From Candidatus Limimorpha equi (GTDB taxonomy: Bacteria > Bacteroidota > Bacteroidia > Bacteroidales > F082): a stretch of DNA of 33,616 nucleotides. The notes under the pieces were generated by a model. It was not told where the DNA came from and did not search any database. It was given only the letters and a program-made list of their open reading frames with translations. The stretch spans positions 1-33,616 of the forward strand of contig JAGHSL010000421.1 of the NCBI GenBank assembly GCA_018065885.1, in the 5' to 3' direction. Below are positions 12,962-21,834 of the stretch, piece after piece. The translations under genes and the position numbers were made by a program. Positions within the stretch are counted from its first letter, which is position 1. The number at the start of each line of letters is the position of its first letter.

Positions 12962-15082
12962 ATGCAAAACGTCCAGGATAATATGAATAACTTGACACTC
13001 GTCCGTAACATTGGTATTATGGCTCACATCGATGCCGGTAAGACCACTACGACCGAGCGCATCCTCTATTATACTGGCCGTAGTCATAAGATCGGTGAGG
13101 TTCACGACGGCGCTGCCACCATGGATTGGATGGTCCAGGAACAGGAGCGCGGCATAACCATCACTTCAGCTGCTACTACGGTGTTCTGGCACCTTAATAA
13201 TGAGGCATATAAGATCAATATCATCGATACTCCCGGCCACGTCGACTTCACTGTTGAAGTTGAACGTTCGCTGCGCGTTCTGGATGGCGCTATCGCCATT
13301 TTCTGCGCTGTTGGCGGTGTCGAGCCTCAGTCGGAAACCGTTTGGCATCAGGCTAATAAATATAAGGTACCACGTATTTGCTACGTCAACAAGATGGATA
13401 GGGTAGGAGCCGACTTCTTCAAGGTCATGGACCAGATTGAAGACCGTCTCCATGCTACTCCTGTCCCGATTCAGCTGCCTATCGGCGCCGAAGATAACTT
13501 CGTCGGTGTCGTCGACCTGATCAAGAACAAGGCATACGTTTGGGAAGAAGAAGACAACGGTTCCGTTTTCAACGAAGTGGAAATCCCTGAAGATATGAAG
13601 GATATGGTAGCAGAATACCGTACCAAGCTTATCGAAGGCGCCGCTGAAGATAACGACGAACTGTTTGAAAAGTACATGGAAGACCCTGACAGCATTACCG
13701 AAGAAGAGCTTATCGCTCAGATTCGCAAGGAAACGCTTGACCTTCGCATTTGTCCGGTAATGTGCGGTTCATCTTTTAAAAACAAAGGCGTGCAGATGCT
13801 CCTCGACGGCATCGTCAACTATCTGCCAAGTCCTTTGGACATCGACCATGTCACGGGCATCAATCCTAAGACCGAAGAAGAGGAAATCCGCAAGGCCGAT
13901 CCGAACGGACCGTTCTGCGCTCTGGCATTCAAGATTGCCACCGATCCTTTCGTCGGCCGTCTTGCTTTCTTCCGCGTCTATTCGGGTACCCTAAAGGCAG
14001 GCGAAACCGTCATGAACGTTTCGACCGGCAAGCGTGAACGCATTTCTAAAATCGTTCAGATGCACGCCAACAAACAGAACCCAATGGATGAAATCTCGGC
14101 GGGCGACATTGGCGCTGCGGTCGGTTTCAAACTCATCCGCACAGGTGATACGTTGACGGTTGAAAACAAGCCGCTGATTCTCGAGAACATCAAGTTCCCT
14201 GATCCAGTGGTCAACATCGCCGTTGAGCCTAAAGTCACAGCAGATCTCGACAAACTGGCTATCTCCTTGACCAAACTGGTTGAGGAAGATCCAACGCTTT
14301 TCGTACACACCGATGAAAATTCGGGTCAGACCATATTGTCAGGTATGGGCGAATTACACCTTGATATTATTTTGGACCGTTTAAAGAGGGAATTCGGCGT
14401 TGAAGTCAATTCCGGTCGTCCACAGGTCGCATACAAGGAAGCCTTTACTCAAACAATTCAGCATCGTGAAGTCTATAAAAAACAGACCGGTGGCAAGGGT
14501 AAGTTCGCTGACATCGAGTTTACAATGGGTCCAGCCGATGCAGGTGTTATGGGTTTGCAGTTTGTCGACAATACGAAGAATGGCGTGATACCACGCGAAT
14601 ACATTCCGGCCATCGAGAAGGGCTTCAAGGGAGCCATGAACACTGGTGTGCTGGCAGGATTCCCTGTTGAGAATCTCAAAGTGACCCTTACAGATGGTTC
14701 GTTCCATCCGGTCGATAGCGACGCGCTTTCGTTTGAGAGCTGCGCAAGCATCGCCTTCAAGGAAGCCGGCCTCAAGGCAGGTGCAGTCCTTATGGAACCT
14801 ATTATGAAAGTTGAAGTACGTTGCCCCGACCAATACTTAGGTGATGTGACGGGCGATTTGAACAAAAAGAGATCTATATTGCGTGAAGTCATTGCTGAGA
14901 TAGGCTCTCAGGTAGTCAAGGCAGACGTTCCGCTGGCAGAGATGTTCGGATACATTACCACCTTACGTTCCCTGTCGTCGGGTCGTGCCAACTTCAGTAT
15001 GGAGTTGAGCCATTACGCTCCTGTCCCTGAAGCCATTGCCGATGTGGTGATTAAAAAGGCAAAAGGACTATTTTTCATTTAA
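12962..15082 (+). CDS. fusA: Elongation factor G
   Basis: A 706-aa translocase GTPase. The G domain has AHIDAGKT (21-28), RGITITSA in switch I, DTPGH (89-93) and NKMD (143-146). Domains II-V follow, with the domain-IV FADIEF/GFKGAMNTG region and C-terminal LSSGRANFSMELSHYAPVP. EF-G moves tRNA and mRNA through the ribosome and helps ribosome recycling. The start could be ATG 12962 or ATG 12983 (MNNLTLVRN), since family N-termini begin a few residues before NIGIMAHIDAGKT. Unlike E. coli, no tuf follows. The next gene is rpsJ, 28 nt on. Confidence 0.97.
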   Translation: MQNVQDNMNNLTLVRNIGIMAHIDAGKTTTTERILYYTGRSHKIGEVHDGAATMDWMVQEQERGITITSAATTVFWHLNNEAYKINIIDTPGHVDFTVEVERSLRVLDGAIAIFCAVGGVEPQSETVWHQANKYKVPRICYVNKMDRVGADFFKVMDQIEDRLHATPVPIQLPIGAEDNFVGVVDLIKNKAYVWEEEDNGSVFNEVEIPEDMKDMVAEYRTKLIEGAAEDNDELFEKYMEDPDSITEEELIAQIRKETLDLRICPVMCGSSFKNKGVQMLLDGIVNYLPSPLDIDHVTGINPKTEEEEIRKADPNGPFCALAFKIATDPFVGRLAFFRVYSGTLKAGETVMNVSTGKRERISKIVQMHANKQNPMDEISAGDIGAAVGFKLIRTGDTLTVENKPLILENIKFPDPVVNIAVEPKVTADLDKLAISLTKLVEEDPTLFVHTDENSGQTILSGMGELHLDIILDRLKREFGVEVNSGRPQVAYKEAFTQTIQHREVYKKQTGGKGKFADIEFTMGPADAGVMGLQFVDNTKNGVIPREYIPAIEKGFKGAMNTGVLAGFPVENLKVTLTDGSFHPVDSDALSFESCASIAFKEAGLKAGAVLMEPIMKVEVRCPDQYLGDVTGDLNKKRSILREVIAEIGSQVVKADVPLAEMFGYITTLRSLSSGRANFSMELSHYAPVPEAIADVVIKKAKGLFFI

Positions 15083-15110
15083 GAAAATAATTCAATAAAT
15101 AATAATTATT

Positions 15111-15416
15111 GTGAGCCAGAGAATTAGAATTAAATTAAAGTCGCACGACCACAACTTGGTTGACAAGTCAGCCGAGAAGATCGTTAAAACCATCAAGTCG
15201 ACTGGAGCAATCGTCAGCGGTCCTATTCCGTTGCCGACCAACAAGAAGATCTACACTGTCTTGCGTTCAACCTTCGTTCACAAGAAGTCAAGAGAACAAT
15301 TCGAGCTTTCGACCTACAAGAGACTGCTCGACATTTACAACTCGACCTCTCAGACGATCGACGCGCTGATGAAGCTGGAGCTCCCCAGTGGTGTGGAAGT
15401 AGAAATTAAACTTTAA
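15111..15416 (+). CDS. rpsJ: 30S ribosomal protein uS10
   Basis: A 101-aa protein of the 30S head, also the NusG/NusB partner in transcription antitermination in other bacteria. RIRIKLKSHDH, GPIPLPT and VEIKL match the family. The reading frame opens with GTG, with no ATG nearby that would keep the conserved N-terminus. It is the only non-ATG start among the ribosomal genes here. In E. coli this position opens a separate S10 operon with a long leader. Here the gap from fusA is 28 nt and AT-rich, so it is read from the upstream promoter. Confidence 0.97.
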   Translation: MSQRIRIKLKSHDHNLVDKSAEKIVKTIKSTGAIVSGPIPLPTNKKIYTVLRSTFVHKKSREQFELSTYKRLLDIYNSTSQTIDALMKLELPSGVEVEIKL

Positions 15417-15458
15417 ACAAACCTATCTAGTACAAAAAAATTAAAAGCTTAAGTAGCA

Positions 15459-16088
15459 ATGTCAGGATTACTAGGAAAAAAGATTGGGATGACGAGCATC
15501 TACGATGAATCAGGAAAAATGATTCCTGTCACAGTCATTGAGGCTGGTCCGTGCGTAGTCACCCAAGTCAGAACAGTTGAGAAAGACGGTTATAGTGCTA
15601 TCCAGCTTGGTTTCGATGAAAAGAAGGTGAAAAACACTTCAAAGGCTGAGCAAGGTCACTTTGCAAAGGCTAACACGACACCTAAAAAGCTGGTTCGCGA
15701 ATTCTCGCGTTTCGAAGAAGGCCACAGAAAACAATTAGGCGAAACAATTACCGTCGACGTGTTCATGGAAGGCGAATATGTTGATGTCAGCGGCATCAGC
15801 AAAGGTAAAGGCTTCCAGGGCGTAGTGAAACGTCATCATTTCAATGGCGTTGGTCAGGCTACTCACGGTCAGCACAACCGTTTGAGAAAGCCAGGTTCCA
15901 TCGGCGCTTGCGCTTACCCTTCAAGAGTATTCAAGGGTCTGCGTATGGGTGGCCAGATGGGTAACAGAAAAGTCAAGGTTACCAACCTTGTCATCGTTAA
16001 AATCGTTCCTGAAAAGAACTTGTTAGTTGTTAAGGGTGCTGTTCCAGGCCCAAAGAACGGATACTTAAAAATTGAGAGATGGAGTTAA
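15459..16088 (+). CDS. rplC: 50S ribosomal protein uL3
   Basis: A 209-aa early 23S rRNA-binding protein reaching towards the peptidyl transferase centre. It begins MSGLLGKKIGMTSIY and contains GKGFQGVVKRHHFNG and the loop region THGQHNRLRKPGSIG. The glutamine that is methylated in E. coli (GQ context) is present. Its end overlaps rplD by 10 nt, the only overlapping pair in the ribosomal cluster, indicating translational coupling. Confidence 0.98.
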   Translation: MSGLLGKKIGMTSIYDESGKMIPVTVIEAGPCVVTQVRTVEKDGYSAIQLGFDEKKVKNTSKAEQGHFAKANTTPKKLVREFSRFEEGHRKQLGETITVDVFMEGEYVDVSGISKGKGFQGVVKRHHFNGVGQATHGQHNRLRKPGSIGACAYPSRVFKGLRMGGQMGNRKVKVTNLVIVKIVPEKNLLVVKGAVPGPKNGYLKIERWS

Positions 16089-16705
16089 GAGTCTATAACA
16101 TTAAAGGTGAAGATACAGGCCGTACTGTCGTTCTGAACGATAACATCTATGCTATCGAACCAAACGAACATGTCATGTATCTGGCAGTGAAACAGTATCT
16201 CGCAGATCAGCGTCAAGGTACTCACAAGTCAAAGGAACGCAGCGAAGTTGCTGGTAGCACCCGCAAACTCTTCCGTCAGAAGGGTACAGGCGGCGCTCGT
16301 CGTGGCGACATCAACTCTCCAGTGTTGAGAGGCGGCGGCCGTGTTTTCGGTCCTAAACCACGCGATTACAGCTTCAAGCTGAACAAGAAAGTCAAGGTTT
16401 TGGCCCGTAAGTCAGCCTTGTCCGCAAAGATTGCTGATGAAGCCATCGTAGTTGTCGAAGATTTCACTTTCGATACAATCAAGACAAAGCAGATGGTCAA
16501 CGTTTTGAATAGCTTCAAAGTCAACGGCAACAGAAACATGTTCGTGTTTGCTGAACCTGACAAGAACGTTGTCCTTTCCGCTCGCAACATTCAGCGCACA
16601 AAGGTCGCTTTGGCCCGTATGCTGACTACTTATGATATTCTGAATTCCAAGAAGATCTTCATTTGCGAGAGTGCTCTCAAACCAATCGACGAAATCCTTG
16701 GATAA
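16079..16705 (+). CDS. rplD: 50S ribosomal protein uL4
   Basis: A 208-aa component of the peptide exit tunnel wall. The extended loop RKLFRQKGTGGARRGD, where macrolide-resistance changes occur in other species, is intact. The ATG lies inside the last codons of rplC. In E. coli uL4 also represses the S10 operon through its leader. No matching S10 leader exists here. It is followed by rplW after 28 nt. Confidence 0.98.
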   Translation: MELRVYNIKGEDTGRTVVLNDNIYAIEPNEHVMYLAVKQYLADQRQGTHKSKERSEVAGSTRKLFRQKGTGGARRGDINSPVLRGGGRVFGPKPRDYSFKLNKKVKVLARKSALSAKIADEAIVVVEDFTFDTIKTKQMVNVLNSFKVNGNRNMFVFAEPDKNVVLSARNIQRTKVALARMLTTYDILNSKKIFICESALKPIDEILG

Positions 16706-16733
16706 TGTTTAACCGTTAAAACACGAGAAAGAG

Positions 16734-17024
16734 ATGATTATCATAAAGAAACCCGTCATTACAGAAAAGATGACCGCAATCAGCGAAAAGCTGAATAAGT
16801 ACGCATTCATCGTTGACAAGCGCGCCAACAAACTCCAGATCAAGGAAGAAGTTGAGAAACTTTACGACGTTAAGGTTGCTGCCGTCAACACAATGAATTA
16901 TGCAGGTAAGTCAAAGTCACGTTATACCAAGGCTGGCGTCATCACCGGTAAGGCCGACGCTTTCAAGAAGGCTATCGTTACTTTGAAAGAAGGTGAAACA
17001 ATTGACTTTTTTAGCAATATCTAA
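16734..17024 (+). CDS. rplW: 50S ribosomal protein uL23
   Basis: A 96-aa protein at the tunnel exit, where it forms the docking site for trigger factor and SRP. IIKKPVITEKMT is the typical N-terminus, and the YDVKVAAVNTMN segment and basic loop follow. It ends 2 nt before rplB. Confidence 0.97.
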   Translation: MIIIKKPVITEKMTAISEKLNKYAFIVDKRANKLQIKEEVEKLYDVKVAAVNTMNYAGKSKSRYTKAGVITGKADAFKKAIVTLKEGETIDFFSNI

Positions 17025-17026
17025 AG

Positions 17027-17851
17027 ATGGCTTTAAAGAAATACAAACCAACGACACCAGGTCAGCGCTTTAAAGTTATTAGCGCTTTTGACGAAATTAC
17101 GACAGACAGACCGGAAAAGTCATTGCTGGCTCCTCACAAGAGCACCGGTGGACGTAATTCAAGTGGTGAAATGACTGTCCGTTACAGAGGCGGCGGCCAT
17201 AAGAGACAATACAGAATCATTGACTTCAAGCGCGATAAGGACGGAGTTCCGGGCGTCGTGAAGTCTATCGAATACGATCCAAACCGTACCGCTCGCATCG
17301 CCTTGATTTACTACAAGGATGGTGAAAAGCGTTACATCATTGCTCCTGCAGGCCTCAAGGTCGGTCAGGAAGTCATGTCCGGTAAAGGTGTTCAGCCAAA
17401 CGTTGGCAATACCTTATATCTGAGCGAAGTGCCATTCGGTACCATCGTTCATAACATCGAGCTTCGCCCAGGTCAGGGTGCCAAGATGGCCCGTTCAGCC
17501 GGTTCTTACGCTCAGTTGATGAGCCGTGACGGCAAGTATGCCATCCTCCGCATGCCTTCAGGCGAAACCCGTATGATTCTCCAAGCTTGCAAGGCTACCA
17601 TCGGTTCAGTTTCAAATGCTGACCATAACCTTGAGAAGTCAGGTAAGGCTGGTCGCAGCCGCTGGTTGGGCCGCCGTCCTCACAACCGTGGTGTTGTCAT
17701 GAACCCAGTCGATCACCCGATGGGTGGTGGTGAAGGCCGTGCATCTGGCGGTCACCCACGCTCACGCAAGGGCTTGCCGGCAAAGGGCTACAAGACACGC
17801 AGACCAAAGGCTGCTTCGAACAAGTATATTATCGACAGAAGAAAGAAGTAA
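17027..17851 (+). CDS. rplB: 50S ribosomal protein uL2
   Basis: A 274-aa protein needed for subunit joining and peptidyl transferase structure. It has KKYKPTTPGQR at the start, GRNSSGEMTVRYRGGGHKR, and the C-terminal NPVDHPMGGGEGR, whose His corresponds to the functionally important histidine in E. coli. Its basic C-terminus is of normal length. It is co-transcribed with rplW (2 nt) and rpsS (24 nt). Confidence 0.98.
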   Translation: MALKKYKPTTPGQRFKVISAFDEITTDRPEKSLLAPHKSTGGRNSSGEMTVRYRGGGHKRQYRIIDFKRDKDGVPGVVKSIEYDPNRTARIALIYYKDGEKRYIIAPAGLKVGQEVMSGKGVQPNVGNTLYLSEVPFGTIVHNIELRPGQGAKMARSAGSYAQLMSRDGKYAILRMPSGETRMILQACKATIGSVSNADHNLEKSGKAGRSRWLGRRPHNRGVVMNPVDHPMGGGEGRASGGHPRSRKGLPAKGYKTRRPKAASNKYIIDRRKK

Positions 17852-17875
17852 TTTAATCAGGAAAATTTCATTATT

Positions 17876-18154
17876 ATGAGTCGTTCATTAAAAAAAGGTC
17901 CATACATCCACTACAAACTCCAGCAGAGAGTGATGGAAAACGTTGAAAGCGGTAAGAAGACCGTTATCAAGACATGGTCAAGAGCATCAATGATTTCTCC
18001 TGATTTCGTCGGTCAGACCATCGCCGTCCACAATGGCAACAAGTTCATCCCTGTTTACGTAACTGAAAACATGGTTGGCCACAAACTCGGCGAATTCGCT
18101 CCGACACGAATCTTCAGAGGTCACGCTGGTAATAAAGATAAAGGTAACAAGTAA
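17876..18154 (+). CDS. rpsS: 30S ribosomal protein uS19
   Basis: A 92-aa protein that pairs with uS13 in the 30S head. MSRSLKKGPYI, TWSRASMISPDFVGQTIAVHNGN and LGEFAPTRIFRGH are family signatures. It lies 11 nt before rplV. Confidence 0.98.
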   Translation: MSRSLKKGPYIHYKLQQRVMENVESGKKTVIKTWSRASMISPDFVGQTIAVHNGNKFIPVYVTENMVGHKLGEFAPTRIFRGHAGNKDKGNK

Positions 18155-18165
18155 AATAGGTAACA

Positions 18166-18573
18166 ATGGGAGCTAGAAAACATAACAGAGCAGAATCCAT
18201 TAAGGAAGCTCGCAAATCTGTAGCCATCGCTCATCTGAATGATGTTCCTACATCACCTTACAAGATGCGCCTTGTTGCTGACATGATCAGAGGTCAGAAA
18301 GTTGAGCTTGCACTGCATGCCTTGCAATATTCATCCAAGGAAGCATCGAAGCCAGTTTACAAACTGCTGCGTTCGGCAATTGCTAACTGGGAAGCTAAGA
18401 ACGAAGGAAAACGTGTTGAAGACAGCAACCTTTACGTAAAGGAAATCTGGGTTGACGAAGGTCGTACGCTGAAGCGTATCCAGGCAGCCCCTCACGGACG
18501 TGCATTCCACATCCGCAAGCGTTCAAATCACGTTACTATGATTGTGGACAGCAGAATTGCTAACGAAGAATAA
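18166..18573 (+). CDS. rplV: 50S ribosomal protein uL22
   Basis: A 135-aa protein contacting all 23S domains. Its beta-hairpin tip (RIQAAPHGRAFHIRKR) lines the exit tunnel near the macrolide site. The N-terminus (MGARKHNRAESIKEARK) is longer than in E. coli, as is usual in this phylum. It lies 23 nt before rpsC. Confidence 0.97.
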   Translation: MGARKHNRAESIKEARKSVAIAHLNDVPTSPYKMRLVADMIRGQKVELALHALQYSSKEASKPVYKLLRSAIANWEAKNEGKRVEDSNLYVKEIWVDEGRTLKRIQAAPHGRAFHIRKRSNHVTMIVDSRIANEE

Positions 18574-18596
18574 TTGGAGAATAAAAAGATTAAATA

Positions 18597-19325
18597 ATGG
18601 GACAAAAAACTAATCCTATAGGTCTTAGATTGGGAGTCATCAAAGGATGGGATTCCAACTGGTATGGCGGAAAAGATTTTTCAGCTAAGCTCGTTGAAGA
18701 CGACAAGATCCGTAAGTATCTGAACGCTCGTCTCGGCAAGGCTGGCATCTCAAAGATCGCCATCGAACGTTCCTTGAAATATGTCACTGTGACCATCTTC
18801 ACAGCACGTCCAGGCATGATCATCGGCAAGGGCGGCGAAGAAGTCGACAAGCTGAAGAAAGAACTGGTGAAACTCACCGGCAAGGATGTTCAAATCAACA
18901 TTAACGAAATTAAGAGACCTGAACTTGATGCTTATATCGTAGCAAGCACGATTGCCAAGCAAATCGAAGGACGTGTTTCATACCGTCGCGCCATCAAGGC
19001 TGCTGCTCAGGGTACCATGCGTATGGGTGCCGAAGGTATCAAGATTTTGATCTCTGGTCGTGTAGGCGGCGCCGAAATCGCCCGCTCCGAATCATACAAG
19101 GAAGGTCGTACTCCACTGCATACCCTGCGTGCCGACATCGACTATTCTTTAGTTGAAGCCCACACATCCTACGGCCGTCTCGGCGTTAAGGTGTGGATCT
19201 GCAAAGGTGAAATCTTTGGTAAGCCAGAACTGGTTCCGACAAGCGTCGCAGCTCCTGCTAAGAAACAGGGTGCTCCACGTCCAGCAGGTCGCGGTCCACG
19301 TCGTGGCGAAGGAAAACGTAAATAA
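18597..19325 (+). CDS. rpsC: 30S ribosomal protein uS3
   Basis: A 242-aa protein at the mRNA entry channel. The KH domain has GMIIGKGGEEVDKLKKEL. The C-terminal domain has GRVGGAEIARSE and TLRADIDYS. The C-terminus is a basic Pro/Arg/Gly tail (PRPAGRGPRRGEGKRK). It lies 28 nt before rplP. Confidence 0.98.
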   Translation: MGQKTNPIGLRLGVIKGWDSNWYGGKDFSAKLVEDDKIRKYLNARLGKAGISKIAIERSLKYVTVTIFTARPGMIIGKGGEEVDKLKKELVKLTGKDVQININEIKRPELDAYIVASTIAKQIEGRVSYRRAIKAAAQGTMRMGAEGIKILISGRVGGAEIARSESYKEGRTPLHTLRADIDYSLVEAHTSYGRLGVKVWICKGEIFGKPELVPTSVAAPAKKQGAPRPAGRGPRRGEGKRK

Positions 19326-19353
19326 TTTTGTAAACTTTAAAAGTTAAGTAACT

Positions 19354-19773
19354 ATGTTACAACCTAAAAGACAGAAGTTCAGAAGACCCCAAAAAGGTAA
19401 GATGAAAGGTAACGCTTTCCGCGGCCATGAATTAGCTTTCGGATCTTTTGGCATCAAGACATTGGAAGAAGCTTTGATTACGGCTCGCCAAATCGAAGCT
19501 GCCCGTCAGGCCGTCACACGTTACATGAAGCGTGAAGGTCAAATTTGGATCAGAATCTACCCTGACAAACCAATCACCAAGAAGCCTCTTGACGTACGTA
19601 TGGGTAAAGGTAAGGGTGATCCTGAGTACTTCGTAGCTCGTGTTACACCAGGTCACATGCTGTTCGAAGCAGAAGGCGTGCCGTTGGCAGTAGCCAAGGA
19701 AGCTCTCCGTCTCGCAGCTCAGAAACTGCCTGTAACGACGAAGTTTGTGGTTAGAAGAGATTACGTTGAATAA
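19354..19773 (+). CDS. rplP: 50S ribosomal protein uL16
   Basis: A 139-aa protein at the A-site of the large subunit. It has the KRQKFRRPQKG start and RIYPDKPITKKP, and VRMGKGKGDPEYFVARV includes the Arg that is hydroxylated in E. coli. It lies 17 nt before rpmC. Confidence 0.98.
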   Translation: MLQPKRQKFRRPQKGKMKGNAFRGHELAFGSFGIKTLEEALITARQIEAARQAVTRYMKREGQIWIRIYPDKPITKKPLDVRMGKGKGDPEYFVARVTPGHMLFEAEGVPLAVAKEALRLAAQKLPVTTKFVVRRDYVE

Positions 19774-19790
19774 TTAAGTCGAAAAGTACA

Positions 19791-19994
19791 ATGAAAAAGC
19801 AAGATTCAATTAAAGATTTGAGCATCGCCGATCTGAATGAACGTTTAGAAGAAGCTCGCACCCAGTTGGTTAAGCTGAAACTTAATCACGCTGTGTCACC
19901 GCTTGAAAATCCAAACCAGATCCGCGCCACCCGTAAGGACATTGCACGTTATCTGACTGAATTGAGAAGACGTGAAATCGAAGGTAATAAATAA
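19791..19994 (+). CDS. rpmC: 50S ribosomal protein uL29
   Basis: A 67-aa two-helix protein at the tunnel exit beside uL23. LSIADLNERLEEARTQLVKLKLNHA and a second helix containing RATRKDIARYLTEL match the family. It lies 19 nt before rpsQ. Confidence 0.95.
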   Translation: MKKQDSIKDLSIADLNERLEEARTQLVKLKLNHAVSPLENPNQIRATRKDIARYLTELRRREIEGNK

Positions 19995-20013
19995 TTAAAC
20001 GACGATTGATACT

Positions 20014-20274
20014 ATGGAACTTACAAGAAATCTTAGAAAAGAAAGAATCGGCGTGGTTGTCAGCAACAAGATGGACAAATCCATCGTCGTGGAGATCGAA
20101 CGTCGCGAAAAACACCCTATCTACGGCAAATTCATTAAGAAGACCAGCCGTTTCATGGCTCATGACGAAAAGAATGACTGCAACATCGGTGATACCGTGC
20201 GCATCATGGAAACCCGTCCGTTGAGCAGACATAAACATTGGAGATTAGTAGAAATTATCGAAAGGGCTAAGTAA
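20014..20274 (+). CDS. rpsQ: 30S ribosomal protein uS17
   Basis: An 86-aa OB-fold primary 16S binder. RKERIGVVVSNKMDKSIVV and DTVRIMETRPLSRHKHWRLVE are diagnostic. Its stop is separated by 1 nt from the rplN ATG, so the two are coupled. Confidence 0.97.
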   Translation: MELTRNLRKERIGVVVSNKMDKSIVVEIERREKHPIYGKFIKKTSRFMAHDEKNDCNIGDTVRIMETRPLSRHKHWRLVEIIERAK

Positions 20275-20275
20275 T

Positions 20276-20644
20276 ATGATACAACAGGAAACCAGACTTG
20301 CAGTAGCTGATAATAGTGGTGCTAAGGAAGTTCTTTGCATCAGAGTTTTAGGTGGCACCAGAAAGCGTTTCGCCCACATTGGCGACATCATCGTGGTCAC
20401 CGTTAAAAGCGCCCTCCCGAGCGGTAACGTCAAGAAAGGTACCGTCTCAAAGGCAGTCGTAGTCCGTACCAAGAAGGAAACCCGTCGCGCCGATGGCTCT
20501 TACATCCGCTTCGACGACAATGCCTGCGTCCTTCTGAACCAGGCCGGTGAACTCGTCGGTACACGTATCTTTGGACCAGTTGCCAGAGAGTTGCGTGAAA
20601 AGAATTTCATGAAAATAGTTTCGCTCGCTCCAGAAGTATTGTAA
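20276..20644 (+). CDS. rplN: 50S ribosomal protein uL14
   Basis: A 122-aa protein at the subunit interface (bridge region) and the binding surface of the silencing factor RsfS in other bacteria. MIQQETRLAVADNSGAKEVLCIRVLGG, RRADGSYIRFDDNACVLLN and IFGPVARELRE are conserved. It lies 1 nt after rpsQ. Confidence 0.98.
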   Translation: MIQQETRLAVADNSGAKEVLCIRVLGGTRKRFAHIGDIIVVTVKSALPSGNVKKGTVSKAVVVRTKKETRRADGSYIRFDDNACVLLNQAGELVGTRIFGPVARELREKNFMKIVSLAPEVL

Positions 20645-20663
20645 TTAAAAATTCGAATCAACT

Positions 20664-20981
20664 ATGAGTAAATTACATGTAAAGAAAGGCGACACTGTTT
20701 TGGTCCTTTCAGGCAATGACAAAGGCAAACAGGGTAAGGTTATGAGCGTCGATGTCGAAAAGAATAGAGCTGTCGTCGAAGGCGTCAGAATCATTTCGAA
20801 GCACACACGCCCTAACACCGAACATCCACAAGGCGGCATCATCAAACAGGAAGCCCCTATCCACATCTCCAACCTGATGGTTGTCGACAAGAGCGGCAAA
20901 CCTACCAGAATTGGCCGTAAGAAAGACGAAAACGGCAAATCAGTCCGTTATTCAAAGAAAACAGGCGAAATCATAAAGTAA
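20664..20981 (+). CDS. rplX: 50S ribosomal protein uL24
   Basis: A 105-aa assembly-initiating protein with an N-terminal KOW motif (KKGDTVLVLSGNDKGKQGKV). NTEHPQGGIIKQEAPIHISNLM follows. It ends 1 nt before rplE. Confidence 0.97.
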   Translation: MSKLHVKKGDTVLVLSGNDKGKQGKVMSVDVEKNRAVVEGVRIISKHTRPNTEHPQGGIIKQEAPIHISNLMVVDKSGKPTRIGRKKDENGKSVRYSKKTGEIIK

Positions 20982-20982
20982 T

Positions 20983-21540
20983 ATGAACTATCAACCCAGA
21001 CTTAGAGGACAATACAAGAGTGAAATCGTGCCTGCATTGATGGAAGAATTCCACTACAAATCAGTGATGCAGGTTCCACGGCTTTTGAAAATTTCACTTA
21101 ATCAGGGTATCGGCGCAGCTTTGGCCGATAAGAAACTGATTGACTATGGTGTAGAGGAAATGACAGCTATCACCGGTCAGAAAGCCGTACCGACTATTTC
21201 TAAGCACGACGTCAGTAACTTCAAACTGCGCCGTGGCAACCCGATTGGCGTGCACGTAACGCTGCGCGGTGACAAGATGTACGAATTTCTCGAACGTTTA
21301 GTCTGCGTAGCCCTTCCACGTGTCCGTGACTTCAGGGGTATCAACGACAAAGGCTTTGATGGCCGTGGCAATTACAGCTTCGGTATCACCGAACAGATCA
21401 TTTTCCCGGAAATCGATATCGAAAAGGTTAACAAACTGAACGGTATGAACATCACCTTCGTCACTTCAGCCAATACTGACCAAGAGGCTTTGGCTTTGTT
21501 GAAAAAATTCGGTCTTCCTTTTAAAAATCAAAAAAAGTAA
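20983..21540 (+). CDS. rplE: 50S ribosomal protein uL5
   Basis: A 185-aa 5S rRNA-binding protein contacting P-site tRNA. It has KSVMQVPRLLKISLNQGIG, KLRRGNPIGVHVTLRG, and ALPRVRDFRGINDKGFDGRGNYSFGITEQIIFPEI. It lies 1 nt after rplX and 3 nt before rpsN. Confidence 0.98.
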   Translation: MNYQPRLRGQYKSEIVPALMEEFHYKSVMQVPRLLKISLNQGIGAALADKKLIDYGVEEMTAITGQKAVPTISKHDVSNFKLRRGNPIGVHVTLRGDKMYEFLERLVCVALPRVRDFRGINDKGFDGRGNYSFGITEQIIFPEIDIEKVNKLNGMNITFVTSANTDQEALALLKKFGLPFKNQKK

Positions 21541-21543
21541 ACC

Positions 21544-21813
21544 ATGGCAAAAGAGTCAATGAAAGCGCGCGAGCGCAAAAGAGCACAAATGGTGGCCAAA
21601 TACGCCGCTAAGCGTGCAGCCTTGAAGGAAGCTGGCGATTATGAAGCTTTGCAGAAACTGCCTAAGAACGCTTCACCAGTCCGTTTGCACAACCGTTGCC
21701 AACTCACTGGCCGTCCAAAGGGCTATATGAGACAGTTCGGCATCTCACGTATCAATTTCCGTGAAATGGCACTGAAAGGCTTGATCCCAGGTGTTAAGAA
21801 AGCTAGTTGGTAA
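21544..21813 (+). CDS. rpsN: 30S ribosomal protein uS14 (zinc-free type)
   Basis: An 89-aa protein of the longer, zinc-independent form. Only one Cys (NRCQLTGRPKGYMR) remains and the CxxC-x12-CxxC ribbon of the short form is absent. RQFGISRINFREMALKGLIPGVKKASW is the usual C-terminus. It lies 3 nt after rplE. Confidence 0.97.
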   Translation: MAKESMKARERKRAQMVAKYAAKRAALKEAGDYEALQKLPKNASPVRLHNRCQLTGRPKGYMRQFGISRINFREMALKGLIPGVKKASW

Positions 21814-21834
21814 ACATTTAAGATTAGATTAAAG

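Noticed and set aside
15083..15110. Separate S10 operon promoter or leader before rpsJ
   Set aside because: The gap is only 28 nt, AT-rich, without TAnnTTTG or a stem-loop.
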